Part shown: positions 1 to 7,565 of the stretch, in pieces
How the letters are laid out: every line of letters starts with the position of its first letter
Numbering within the stretch: position 1 is the stretch's first letter
Source: Citrobacter enshiensis
Lineage (GTDB): Bacteria > Pseudomonadota > Gammaproteobacteria > Enterobacterales > Enterobacteriaceae
NCBI RefSeq assembly: GCF_029338175.1
Contig: NZ_CP119862.1
Location: 3,814,839-3,878,838 of the forward strand
Reading direction: 5' to 3'
Length of the DNA stretch: 64,000 bases
Notes under the pieces: model-generated
What the model was told of the DNA's origin: nothing
What the model saw: only the letters and a program-made list of their open reading frames with translations
The model's database searches: none
Translations under genes and position numbers: made by a program

Positions 1-822
1 GGCCTGTTTATGTTCTTCGGCTTTGAAGCCTGCGGCAACGTGGCGGAAGAGGTGAAAAACCCGAGCAAGAAGATCCCGATCGCGATGATCCTGAGCATCG
101 TGTTTGGCGCCCTTTCGGCGATGGTGTCGATCCTCGGCTACCTGCTGGCGTCGCCGAACCTGATGAACATCGTCAACGGCAAAATCACCGATCCGATCCC
201 GGCGATCCTCAACGAAGCCCTCGGTGAAACCGGTGCCACGGTGTTTATCATCATCGCGGTGATTGCCATGTTGTCGTGCATTTTGTCGCTGCAGGCTGCT
301 TTAAGCCGCCTGATCTTCTCCTTCTCTCGCGACCAGATGCTACCGGGTAGCACCTGGATGTCGAAACTGTCGAAAAACAGCGTGCCGGACAACGCGATGA
401 TCGTCAGCTGCCTGCTGCCGGTGACCATCTGCGTGTGGGTTTATTTCCAGCCGGATAACCTCGCGCGCATCACCGCCTTTGCGGTTATCGGGATCTACAT
501 TTCCTTCCAGATGGTGGTACTGGCTGCCCTGCGCCAGCGCCTAAAAGGCTGGAAACCTGCCGGGGAGTGGAGCGTGGGTGGCTGGGGAATGCTGGTTAAC
601 GTGCTGGCGCTGGCCTATGGCCTGTGTGGGATCTGGCTGCTGGCGCAACCTGCCGAGAGCAGCAGTTTTATCGACCGCTGGACGGTGCTGGTTGGGCTGG
701 CGGTGGTGATGGTGTCCGGGCTGGTGTACATGGTGCTGGCGCGACCGTTCGGGCGTTCAAACGCACCGGAAGATGATGCCATTGAACATGCGAAACGACT
801 GAACGCAGAACAATCTCTGTAA
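1..822 (+). CDS. APC-family amino-acid permease, C-terminal part (cut by window edge)
   Basis: The frame is open from the first base, so the N-terminal half lies outside the window. The visible 273 residues hold about six or seven hydrophobic segments and an early FFGFEACGNVAEEVKNPSKK stretch. That stretch is typical of APC-superfamily exchangers and importers of the PuuP/putrescine-permease type. The tail is short, charged and cytoplasmic-looking. The stop at 820-822 lies 40 bases before the aldehyde dehydrogenase start on the same strand, so the two probably form one transcription unit: uptake of an amine or amino acid followed by oxidation of the derived aldehyde. The substrate cannot be read from this fragment. 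Membership of the family is clear; the specific transporter is an inference from the neighbour. Confidence 0.8.
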   Translation, partial: GLFMFFGFEACGNVAEEVKNPSKKIPIAMILSIVFGALSAMVSILGYLLASPNLMNIVNGKITDPIPAILNEALGETGATVFIIIAVIAMLSCILSLQAALSRLIFSFSRDQMLPGSTWMSKLSKNSVPDNAMIVSCLLPVTICVWVYFQPDNLARITAFAVIGIYISFQMVVLAALRQRLKGWKPAGEWSVGGWGMLVNVLALAYGLCGIWLLAQPAESSSFIDRWTVLVGLAVVMVSGLVYMVLARPFGRSNAPEDDAIEHAKRLNAEQSL

Positions 823-862
823 CTAACTCAGAACATAACAACGATCACTGATGGAGTCGGCT

Positions 863-2290
863 ATGCAACACAACTTATTGATAAATGGCGAACTGGTGGT
901 GGGTGAAGGTGAACTGCAGCCCGTGTATAACCCGGCAACCGGCGAGGTGCTGGTGGAGATTGCCGAAGCCACCCCTGCCCAGGTGGATGCCGCCGTGCAG
1001 GCTGCCGATCGTGCGTTTCAGCAGTGGGGGCAGACTACGCCAAAAGCGCGTGCCGAGTGCCTGCTGAAGCTGGCTGATGTGATTGAACAGAATGCCGAAA
1101 CTTTTGCCAGAATTGAATCGCTGAACTGCGGCAAACCGCTGCACTGCGTGCTTAACGATGAAATCCCGGCCATCGCCGATGTGTTCCGCTTTTTTGCCGG
1201 TGCAACCCGCTGCCTGAACGGCCTGGCCGCCGGGGAGTACATGGAAGGTCACACCTCGATGATCCGCCGCGATCCGGTGGGCGTGGTGGCGTCGATCGCC
1301 CCGTGGAACTACCCGTTGATGATGGCCGCCTGGAAGCTGGGTCCGGCGCTGGCGGCGGGCAACTGCGTGGTGATCAAACCCTCGGAAATCACCCCACTGA
1401 CGGCGCTGAAACTGGCCGAACTGGCGAAAGATATCTTCCCTGCCGGGGTGGTGAACGTGCTGTTTGGTCGCGGTAAAACCGTAGGTGACCCGTTGACGGG
1501 CCACGAAAAAGTGCGCATGGTATCGCTGACAGGCTCCATCGCCACTGGCGAGCACATTATTTCCCACACCGCGCCGTCGATTAAGCGCACCCATATGGAG
1601 CTGGGCGGTAAAGCCCCGGTGATCGTCTTTAACGATGCGGATATCGATGCGGTGGTGGAGGGCGTGCGCACCTTTGGCTTCTACAATGCCGGGCAGGACT
1701 GCACCGCTGCCTGCCGGATCTATGCCCAGAAAGAGGTTTATAACACCCTGGTCGAAAAACTGGGTGTCGCCGTGGCCAGCCTGAAAATGGGTGCGCCAGA
1801 CGATGAAACCACCGAGCTGGGTCCGGTCAGTTCCGCTGCCCACCTGGCGCGCGTCAGCGAAGCGGTGGAGCGCGCCAAAGCGCTGCCGCACATTCGGGTA
1901 GTGACCGGTGGTAACAAGGCTGGCGGCAAAGGCTACTACTACCAGCCAACTCTGCTGGCCGGGGCGAAGCAGGGCGATGAAATTATCCAGCGCGAGGTGT
2001 TTGGCCCGGTGGTGAGTGTCACTGTGTTCGACGACGAAGAGCAGGTGCTGTCGTGGGCCAACGATTCCCAGTACGGACTGGCGTCATCGGTCTGGACCCA
2101 GGATGTGGGTCGTGCCCATCGTCTCAGCGCCCGCCTGCAGTACGGTTGCACCTGGGTAAATACCCACTTTATGCTGGTCAGCGAAATGCCGCACGGCGGG
2201 CAGAAGCTCTCTGGGTACGGCAAGGATATGTCAATGTATGGGCTGGAAGATTACACCGTGGTGCGTCATGTGATGATTAAGCACGGATAA
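863..2290 (+). CDS. patD: gamma-aminobutyraldehyde dehydrogenase PatD-like
   Basis: NAD-dependent aldehyde dehydrogenase of 475 residues that closely resembles E. coli PatD (YdcW), which oxidises 4-aminobutanal to GABA in putrescine degradation. Visible motifs are the Rossmann region with [20 protein letters not shown], the general-base glutamate E246 in MELGGKAP, and the catalytic cysteine C280 in [10 protein letters not shown]. An upstream in-frame ATG at 851 exists, but GGAG at 853-856 sits six bases before the ATG at 863, so 863 is the better start and gives the family N-terminus [10 protein letters not shown]. The gene follows a permease and ends at a perfect inverted repeat. In K-12 patD is elsewhere on the chromosome, so this is a second copy or a relocated gene; the exact substrate is inferred from similarity. 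Confidence 0.85.
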   Translation: MQHNLLINGELVVGEGELQPVYNPATGEVLVEIAEATPAQVDAAVQAADRAFQQWGQTTPKARAECLLKLADVIEQNAETFARIESLNCGKPLHCVLNDEIPAIADVFRFFAGATRCLNGLAAGEYMEGHTSMIRRDPVGVVASIAPWNYPLMMAAWKLGPALAAGNCVVIKPSEITPLTALKLAELAKDIFPAGVVNVLFGRGKTVGDPLTGHEKVRMVSLTGSIATGEHIISHTAPSIKRTHMELGGKAPVIVFNDADIDAVVEGVRTFGFYNAGQDCTAACRIYAQKEVYNTLVEKLGVAVASLKMGAPDDETTELGPVSSAAHLARVSEAVERAKALPHIRVVTGGNKAGGKGYYYQPTLLAGAKQGDEIIQREVFGPVVSVTVFDDEEQVLSWANDSQYGLASSVWTQDVGRAHRLSARLQYGCTWVNTHFMLVSEMPHGGQKLSGYGKDMSMYGLEDYTVVRHVMIKHG

Positions 2291-2297
2291 CAGCTAT

Positions 2298-2329
2298 GTG
2301 GCTGCAATAGTAAATTATATTGCAGCCAC
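2298..2329. terminator. perfect 12-bp inverted repeat after patD
   Basis: GTGGCTGCAATA (2298-2309) and its exact reverse complement (2318-2329) are separated by eight bases, just after the patD stop. There is no clear T-run. The repeat also overlaps the last codons of a possible reverse-strand gene ending at 2315. It is probably a (bidirectional) transcription end or mRNA-stabilising hairpin. Confidence 0.5.
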
Positions 2330-2617
2330 TGCTTTATGAAGTGGCAAGCCATCAGCCGCGACTCCCGCGCAATCATGGGCTAATTCCAGTAATTGTCTTT
2401 TAATTGTTTTGGCATCTACCGCCATATCTACCGTAGCAAAATGGATCTTATGTCCCTGAGTGACAACATACTCATTGAGCATATAGCCAACGGCGGGATG
2501 AAGCAGAAGGCCAGCATCAATACCATGCTGAGGATGATGTAGTGGCACACTGAATTTGGCCTGACCTGCTCCCCGTTGATTAACATAGACTGATTTAGCA
2601 ACTTCCGCTTCTGGCAC
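2315..2617 (-). CDS. possible hypothetical protein or gene remnant beside the island
   Basis: A 100-residue reverse frame with a GTG start. The last 60 codons read like real protein (GYMLNEYVVTQGHK, TIKRQLLELAHDCAG), with good enterobacterial codon choice. I do not recognise it. The start lies inside the 37-bp sequence that is repeated near the island's right end (2600-2636), and the frame is closed just upstream. This may therefore be the C-terminal remainder of a longer gene left from an older thrW insertion rather than an intact gene. Confidence 0.3.
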   Translation of the reverse strand: MPEAEVAKSVYVNQRGAGQAKFSVPLHHPQHGIDAGLLLHPAVGYMLNEYVVTQGHKIHFATVDMAVDAKTIKRQLLELAHDCAGVAADGLPLHKAVAAI

Positions 2618-2636
2618 TCAACGGACATATAAACTT
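2600..2636. repeat. 37-bp direct repeat, left copy
   Basis: Matches 31406-31442 at 33 of 37 positions in the same orientation; the last 23 bases (TGGCACTCAACGGACATATAA and on) are identical. It lies 146 bp outside the left thrW fragment, while the right copy is inside the island. Its centre (TCCGC..TGGCAC..CGGA) resembles a short motif dispersed in enterobacterial intergenic DNA, so it need not be specific to this island. Confidence 0.75.
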
Positions 2637-2637
2637 T

Positions 2638-2682
2638 GGTGGCTGGTGGCTGGTGGCTGGTGGCTGGTGGCTGGTGGCTGGT
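2638..2682. repeat. tandem heptamer repeat (GGCTGGT) x6
   Basis: Six perfect copies of GGCTGGT (2641-2682), preceded by a partial GGT. Seven-base units are not a multiple of three, so gain or loss of a unit would shift any reading frame crossing them. No convincing gene crosses it, although a weak reverse frame does. It begins two bases after the 37-bp repeat. Confidence 0.9.
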
Positions 2683-2782
2683 CAGGACTACAGGCATACA
2701 TTGCGGATGCTTACACAGTGCTTACATGACTGGTTGGTATTCAGAGGAGAGTGGAATTTTAAGGGCTAACTGCTTGATTTCA

Positions 2783-2831
2783 TGGTGCCGATAAGAGGAG
2801 TCGAACCTCCGACCTTCGCATTACGAATGCG
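2783..2831 (-). repeat. attL: partial duplication of thrW (tRNA positions 28-76)
   Basis: These 49 bases match the 3' part of thrW (31714-31762), from the anticodon arm to the CCA end, with only two differences, at 2795 and 2809. Similarity continues outward through TAACTGCTTGAT before the CCA end. Beyond 2831 it stops matching tRNA. This marks the left border of an element integrated in thrW. The two differences are paired in the T-stem (T50:A64 in thrW, G50:C64 here). Confidence 0.92.
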
Positions 2832-2948
2832 AAGGGTCATTGTTTAACCTGCTATTACTATCTTTTATAAACCACTATAAAACAATAAATTGCAATCAAA
2901 CTCACATTAATGACGTTATCTATGGTTATATGATTTTATACCTAAAAC

Positions 2949-2967
2949 GTAACCCAGAAGTAACCCC
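2949..2967 (+). other. paired GTAACCC boxes, putative integrase arm sites (left)
   Basis: GTAACCC occurs at 2949-2955 and 2960-2966, starting exactly 11 bases apart, just before the integrase start. The same pair in the same orientation and with the same 11-base spacing occurs at 31650-31667, near the right end. A position inside each end fits arm-type binding sites for the integrase or its directionality factor. This is an inference from the pattern. Confidence 0.5.
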
Positions 2968-2979
2968 AAGGATGGCCAT

Positions 2980-4335
2980 ATGGCGGCTAACAATCGAATA
3001 TCATTCAGCAAGGAAAAGCTGTTGAATCTCCCTCTACCAGCCTCAGGACAACGATCGACCTGGCATGATACGAAAGTTGTTGGGCTTCAGCTTCGAGTCT
3101 CCCCTACAGGCATCAAAACTTACTCTGTTTATCGCCGAATTAAGGGCGGTCAGCCAGAACGCGTCACTCTGGGGCGGTTTCCAGCAATGACGATTGAACA
3201 AGCTCGTAAAGCCGCCGCAGCAGTCAATGCAGAAATTGAATCAGGGGCGAACCCCGCTCAGGTACGCAGAGCCGTACGTGATGAACCATCTTTGGCAGAA
3301 ATGTTCACTCTGTTTCTCAAAAGCAAACGTAAACGCGATGGTTCAGGATTAGGGGTGAAAACAAAGAGAGACTATCAGGATGTACTGCGGTTATATCTCG
3401 GTGCAATAAGTAAATATAAACTCTCGCAGATCACGAGACACCAGGTAAAGTCAATTCACCAGAATGTATCCCGTACAAGCCCTTCTCAGGCTGACAGATG
3501 TCTGGCGCTCATTTCATCCGTATATACTTTTGCTCTTGATCAAGAGCTCTTTAGTGGCGAAAACCCAGCTAGCCGAGTTCAAAAAAATCCAGCCCCCTCC
3601 CGCGATCGGTTCGCTCAGGCAAACGAATTACCCTATCTGCTTGAAGCCATAAATGAATCAAGTAACCGCGACTATTTTCTCCTCGCATTACTGACCGGAG
3701 CACGCCGCTCTAATACCCAGTCAATGGCCTGGCATGACCTTGATCTCAATGCTGGTGTCTGGCGAGTTGAAATGACGAAAAATGGAACGCCACAGAATGT
3801 CACTTTATCTCCAGAGGTAATAGAGATATTGAAGAAGCGTAAACAGTTGGGTGGAAAGTCACCTTTTGTCTTCCCTGGAACAGGGAAAACAGGGCATTTG
3901 GTGGAACCAAAAAAAGGATGGGCAACACTCCTAAAAAGAGCCACCTTACGTAAACTACTGGATTTGCTGGTGGAAAAAAACATGATATCGCCAGACGATG
4001 AGGCAATGTACAAAGATGAATTAGTACAGAGCCCAAACAAAGCTATGGAGTTGTTACTTAGAATGGCCGATGACATCGCTTTGCCTGAATCGGCGTATAA
4101 TATGTCAGACCTTAGAATTCATGACTTACGTCGCACACTTGGTAGTTGGCAGGCCAAAACAGGTGCATCTCTGAGCATAATAGGGAAAAGCCTGAACCAT
4201 AAAACTCACCAGGCAACTGCCATTTATGCACGGCTGGATTTGGATCCTATAAGGCACTCAGTTAATACTGCGACCCAAGCTATGCTGGAGGCTGCTGGGA
4301 TGGGGACGTATCTTTTACCTAAAGCTGAGCTTTGA
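2980..4335 (+). CDS. intF: IntF-type tyrosine recombinase (island integrase)
   Basis: Site-specific integrase of 451 residues that should catalyse integration and excision at thrW. The N-terminal third (HDTKVVGLQLRVSPTG, RRIKGGQPERVTLGRFPAMT) is the DUF4102 arm-binding domain of P4-type integrases, followed by a SAM-like core-binding domain. The catalytic set is visible: R242 in TGARRSN, H381 and R384 in HDLRRTLG, H410 and the nucleophile Y416 in ATAIYARL. All are present, so it looks active. The ATG at 2980 has AAGGA seven bases upstream. As in K-12 CP4-6 at the same tRNA, the integrase sits at the end of the element away from thrW and reads inward. Symbol by similarity and site. Confidence 0.93.
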   Translation: MAANNRISFSKEKLLNLPLPASGQRSTWHDTKVVGLQLRVSPTGIKTYSVYRRIKGGQPERVTLGRFPAMTIEQARKAAAAVNAEIESGANPAQVRRAVRDEPSLAEMFTLFLKSKRKRDGSGLGVKTKRDYQDVLRLYLGAISKYKLSQITRHQVKSIHQNVSRTSPSQADRCLALISSVYTFALDQELFSGENPASRVQKNPAPSRDRFAQANELPYLLEAINESSNRDYFLLALLTGARRSNTQSMAWHDLDLNAGVWRVEMTKNGTPQNVTLSPEVIEILKKRKQLGGKSPFVFPGTGKTGHLVEPKKGWATLLKRATLRKLLDLLVEKNMISPDDEAMYKDELVQSPNKAMELLLRMADDIALPESAYNMSDLRIHDLRRTLGSWQAKTGASLSIIGKSLNHKTHQATAIYARLDLDPIRHSVNTATQAMLEAAGMGTYLLPKAEL

Positions 4336-4365
4336 TTATAACATTTCACTCAAGGACGATGGTTG

Positions 4366-5055
4366 ATGAAAATAAATGTGGCATCCAGAGAAGATGATGA
4401 TTCTCTTGGAACAGATCTCGATTTTACCGGGATTCCGGACTCTCTAAAATTTACACGTTCAGACTTTTTACAAATGGCTGAGCCCGATGACAGCGGCACT
4501 ATAAATTTGAATGATTTCGGTGGCTGGTTAAGAATTAAAGAAGATGGGCTGTATGTCAACATTGACCATGAGAGATCTGTGAAACTTACCCCTATGGAAG
4601 CCGGGGAACTTTCGGTTCATCCCTCAGGCAACCTTTTGGAACCTGCATTAGCTTTCCCCTTCACGATAGGTAAGTTGAAAAAATTTCTCAAATTCACAGC
4701 AAAAGAAGGCTGGGATTTTCCTTTATCAAACGATAAGTTTATGGAATTAGTTAATGAGAAGAAAAAGATACCATCTCATACGGATACATTCCCGCATGGA
4801 ATTACTGGCAACTCAAATTTAATAGACAAAAATAGATCACGTAGAAAAAAATATCTCCTCAATCAAGCCAAATCAGTATGGGAGTCTAATCCAGATGATA
4901 ACTTCAGAGTATCTGAAGTAGCAGATATATTATTAAATGACATAAAATCAAAAGGGCAATATGAGCCTCTTTCAAGAGAGACAATTAAAAATATCATAAG
5001 ATCTTTCGCTCCTGAGCGTTGCAAAAAACCAGGAAGACCGTCGAAGAAAAAATAA
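4366..5055 (+). CDS. hypothetical protein with basic GRP-type C-terminus
   Basis: A 229-residue protein that I do not recognise. It starts 30 bases after the integrase stop and is probably co-transcribed with it. The ATG at 4366, with AAGGA nine bases upstream, is better than the TTG one codon earlier. Residues 1-110 are acidic and mixed; residues 150-220 are basic and helical, and the last residues read KKPGRPSKKK, an AT-hook-like GRP element suggesting DNA binding. Its position next to int makes a role in recombination or element control plausible, but nothing in the sequence proves it. Confidence 0.75.
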   Translation: MKINVASREDDDSLGTDLDFTGIPDSLKFTRSDFLQMAEPDDSGTINLNDFGGWLRIKEDGLYVNIDHERSVKLTPMEAGELSVHPSGNLLEPALAFPFTIGKLKKFLKFTAKEGWDFPLSNDKFMELVNEKKKIPSHTDTFPHGITGNSNLIDKNRSRRKKYLLNQAKSVWESNPDDNFRVSEVADILLNDIKSKGQYEPLSRETIKNIIRSFAPERCKKPGRPSKKK

Positions 5056-5606
5056 ATCTTCCCCATTAGCGTCAATCCGACCTTCAAATGACGCAGAACA
5101 ATATGAAACCTGCTCGCTAACGGCCTAACCTCATGCGAAAAGGCCAATAAGTAAATCAGAGAGCTTCTGCGCCTTCTGAGTAAAAAGACTATGGAATCCG
5201 AGATACTTAATTCGGCCGTACATTGTACATACTGCTTGTAGCCCAAGAAGGATGAATAACCCACGTTTGCCAAAAATATCGGTGTGTCACATGCTCAGAA
5301 GAGCACAGACCCCATCGCCCCTCATACTGACAGGATCGCTGCAGCCCGATGTTACGCATAACGGGTTCATCGCATTATGAATAGGCATCATCTGCTTCTA
5401 TGGTGTAAGCCTGCTGCGCATAACCGGAATCGAGAATACCTCCCCACACAGCGCGCTTGGTGTAGCTCACCATGGGAATACCATAAGTGTCCCTTAAAAA
5501 CGTACCAGTCAGCGATAATCATGTTAATCAACGACTGATTACTTTTTTCTTTGTGAAACAATACCAATAATCCTCGCACTATCCTTTACCGCACCGGGGA
5601 TTACCC
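5056..5606. other. gene-poor stretch before the xis/rep genes; possible gene remnant and origin region
   Basis: No convincing gene in 550 bases. A reverse-strand open stretch at 5375-5518 reads like the end of a real protein (GIPMVSYTKRAVWGGILDSG) but has no start and is preceded by a stop, so it may be a decayed gene. Because it lies directly upstream of an HUH replication initiator, this segment is also where a double-strand origin or control region could lie; I could not point to a nick site. Confidence 0.35.
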
Positions 5607-5876
5607 ATGAACACAATTCAACATGATGATGTATCAATAGTCATCGACGATATTCTTCTTTCACTTGGTTGCACTGAAGGTGCTCCACTACACCAGCTTA
5701 CAGACAAGCAAGCAGCACAAGTGCTGGGAGTCAAAACGTCAACACTTGCAGTATGGAGGTCTACGGGTCGCTACAATCTGCCATACGTGAAAGTAGGAAG
5801 ACTGGTTCGCTACCGAATACGCGATTTAGCCACTTTCCTGGCAAAACGTTCAATCACTCATACCAGTGAGGAGTAA
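5607..5876 (+). CDS. AlpA/excisionase-like helix-turn-helix protein
   Basis: An 89-residue protein with a single MerR/Xis-type winged helix covering residues 30-80: LTDKQAAQVLGVKTSTLAVW, then LPYVKVGRLVRYRIRDLATF. This is the HTH_17 pattern used by AlpA regulators and excisionases of integrative elements. It probably bends or recognises DNA at the att sites or controls the adjacent rep gene. GGGGA precedes the ATG, and the stop lies four bases before the downstream start, whose ribosome site GAGGAG is inside this gene's end. The two are therefore translationally linked. Confidence 0.8.
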   Translation: MNTIQHDDVSIVIDDILLSLGCTEGAPLHQLTDKQAAQVLGVKTSTLAVWRSTGRYNLPYVKVGRLVRYRIRDLATFLAKRSITHTSEE

Positions 5877-5880
5877 AACT

Positions 5881-7476
5881 ATGCACTCCTCTCAGTCCAC
5901 GCCCACGGATATGGAAAGCCTTAAACTGGTATCTTTCTATCTCCAACATAAACACCCCCCAGGGGAATGGAAAAGTACAGCCTTAAATCTCAAACAGGAT
6001 GCTTTATCTGATCGCCTCTCTCGCGTTCTAACTCATTTATATACGCTCAAAAAACATCCTTTTTTGCCTTTGATTAATTTAAGCGATTACGACGTATCTC
6101 ACCTTGCCGAAAGATGTGCATCTCCGACAGATAAAAACCCAAATAGCTCAATCGTCATGGTGAAAGAACTCATACTAGAACAGGTATCAGAGAATAAGCG
6201 TTATTCTCCGCGATTATATTCCCCACTATGGTGGGAAACTCGATTAAGAAAAGAGATCAACAGATTAAAAGAAAAATTATTAATTTCCTTAGGATTAGTG
6301 CAAAAACGCATATCAGCTTACATTAGCCGTGATATGTATGCATCAGGTCAGCAAAAAATAAATGACAGAATACATTTCCTGAGCAACCGTTGTGTCCTTA
6401 ACGCAGAAAGTCAGAAAGACATTGCAACATTGTTTCAGATGGCAATGTCTGGCATTGCTAATCCTCGAGTACAAAAAAGCGAGCTTGCACAAATATTATT
6501 CGGCACATATAAATATTCCATCCAGTGTAACCATATATCCAGATTATTCACCATCACTCTTCCTTCGAGCTACCACTCAACTAAAATTGATGGTACCCCC
6601 TGCGATAACTGGAACGGTTTATCTCCGAAAGAATCGCAAGCAAAGCTTGAAGAGCGCTGGAAAAAAGCTCGCGCAGCGCTTTCAGAAGTGTCAGTTTACG
6701 GGACTCGTATTGTTGAGCCACATCATGATGCGACACCACACTGGCATATCATTGTTTACATGCCACGGGACTATGATGAAAAGGTTATTTCAGTTTTTGA
6801 GAAATATTTCTCTGATGAGAGTGACAGCCTATCAGAAAATAGGATGTTATCTCACGAAATAGTCAGAAATGAAGCTGCCCTTCACTATTTAATGAAATAT
6901 ATGGTTTCTTCTATTCCCGGCTTAGCGGATGAAAAGGCTATTTGTGACTCCACTGGCGATTTGTATTCGCGGATAGCCATAAGGGTAAAAATTTGGGCAT
7001 CATTGTGGGGAATAAGAAGATTTCAACATTTTGGCTTACCTGAAATTGGTGTTTGGCGTGAGTGCAGACGTATCAGAAGCACCAATATTACCCATGATTT
7101 GGGTCAAAAGGCAGAAGCAGTCAGGCACGCAGCCGACCATAGTGATTTCGCAAAGTATATTGAAATGCAGGGTGGCGCGGGGATTAAACGGTCTGGACGG
7201 ACGCTGCAAGTCGCACGTGAAAAGTCTCCATTTGAAAACATTTGGGGAGAAAATAAAATTATCTGTATCGGCATAAAAACAGCTGCCTCGAATGGCTTTA
7301 AGATTTATAGAACTCGATCGGTATACTTCGCACAACAGCCAGTCAGCTATCCTGGCCACTCATTATTTTCCTCTATACCTTGTAATATTGTCAATAACTG
7401 TAGGATACCAACTATATTATCATTCTCTCCAACCGAAGAGTTTGAAGCTAAAGTAACACAGTGGGGTAATTGGTAA
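5881..7476 (+). CDS. HUH replication initiator, phage replication gene A (GPA) family
   Basis: A 531-residue protein with the signatures of the P2-type replication gene A family: the metal-binding HUH motif in EPHHDATPHWHIIVYMP, a downstream Tyr/Lys region LHYLMKYMVSS, and the family motif GIRRFQHFGLPEIGVWREC. Proteins of this family nick one strand at an origin and start rolling-circle replication. The start is ATG 5881 with GAGGAG seven bases upstream; the in-frame ATG at 5866 would remove that spacing. An HUH initiator on an integrase-bearing island suggests the excised form can replicate, like a phage satellite or an integrated plasmid. The C-terminal 100 residues are not recognisable. 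Activity is inferred. Confidence 0.85.
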   Translation: MHSSQSTPTDMESLKLVSFYLQHKHPPGEWKSTALNLKQDALSDRLSRVLTHLYTLKKHPFLPLINLSDYDVSHLAERCASPTDKNPNSSIVMVKELILEQVSENKRYSPRLYSPLWWETRLRKEINRLKEKLLISLGLVQKRISAYISRDMYASGQQKINDRIHFLSNRCVLNAESQKDIATLFQMAMSGIANPRVQKSELAQILFGTYKYSIQCNHISRLFTITLPSSYHSTKIDGTPCDNWNGLSPKESQAKLEERWKKARAALSEVSVYGTRIVEPHHDATPHWHIIVYMPRDYDEKVISVFEKYFSDESDSLSENRMLSHEIVRNEAALHYLMKYMVSSIPGLADEKAICDSTGDLYSRIAIRVKIWASLWGIRRFQHFGLPEIGVWRECRRIRSTNITHDLGQKAEAVRHAADHSDFAKYIEMQGGAGIKRSGRTLQVAREKSPFENIWGENKIICIGIKTAASNGFKIYRTRSVYFAQQPVSYPGHSLFSSIPCNIVNNCRIPTILSFSPTEEFEAKVTQWGNW

Positions 7477-7498
7477 ATGCTGATGATAATATGAACTA

Positions 7499-7526
7499 TG
7501 GTGCCAGCGTTCTTGCTCAGCACCAT
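7499..7526 (+). terminator. possible hairpin terminator after the rep gene
   Basis: ATGGTGC and GCACCAT form a seven-base stem around a 14-base loop between the rep gene and the convergent helicase gene, followed by TTAT only. Weak, but placed where a terminator is expected. Confidence 0.35.
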
Positions 7527-7565
7527 TTATACAGGCATATTCATTGTAAAAAGTTATGCTGAGCA

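Noticed and set aside
875..1891. 338-codon reverse frame opposite patD
   Set aside because: Antisense shadow of a high-GC gene; the sense protein is a fully conserved aldehyde dehydrogenase.
2428..2697. 89-codon reverse frame crossing the heptamer repeat
   Set aside because: Conflicts with the better-looking 2315-2617 frame, and its N-terminus is made only of translated heptamers (TSHQPPA).
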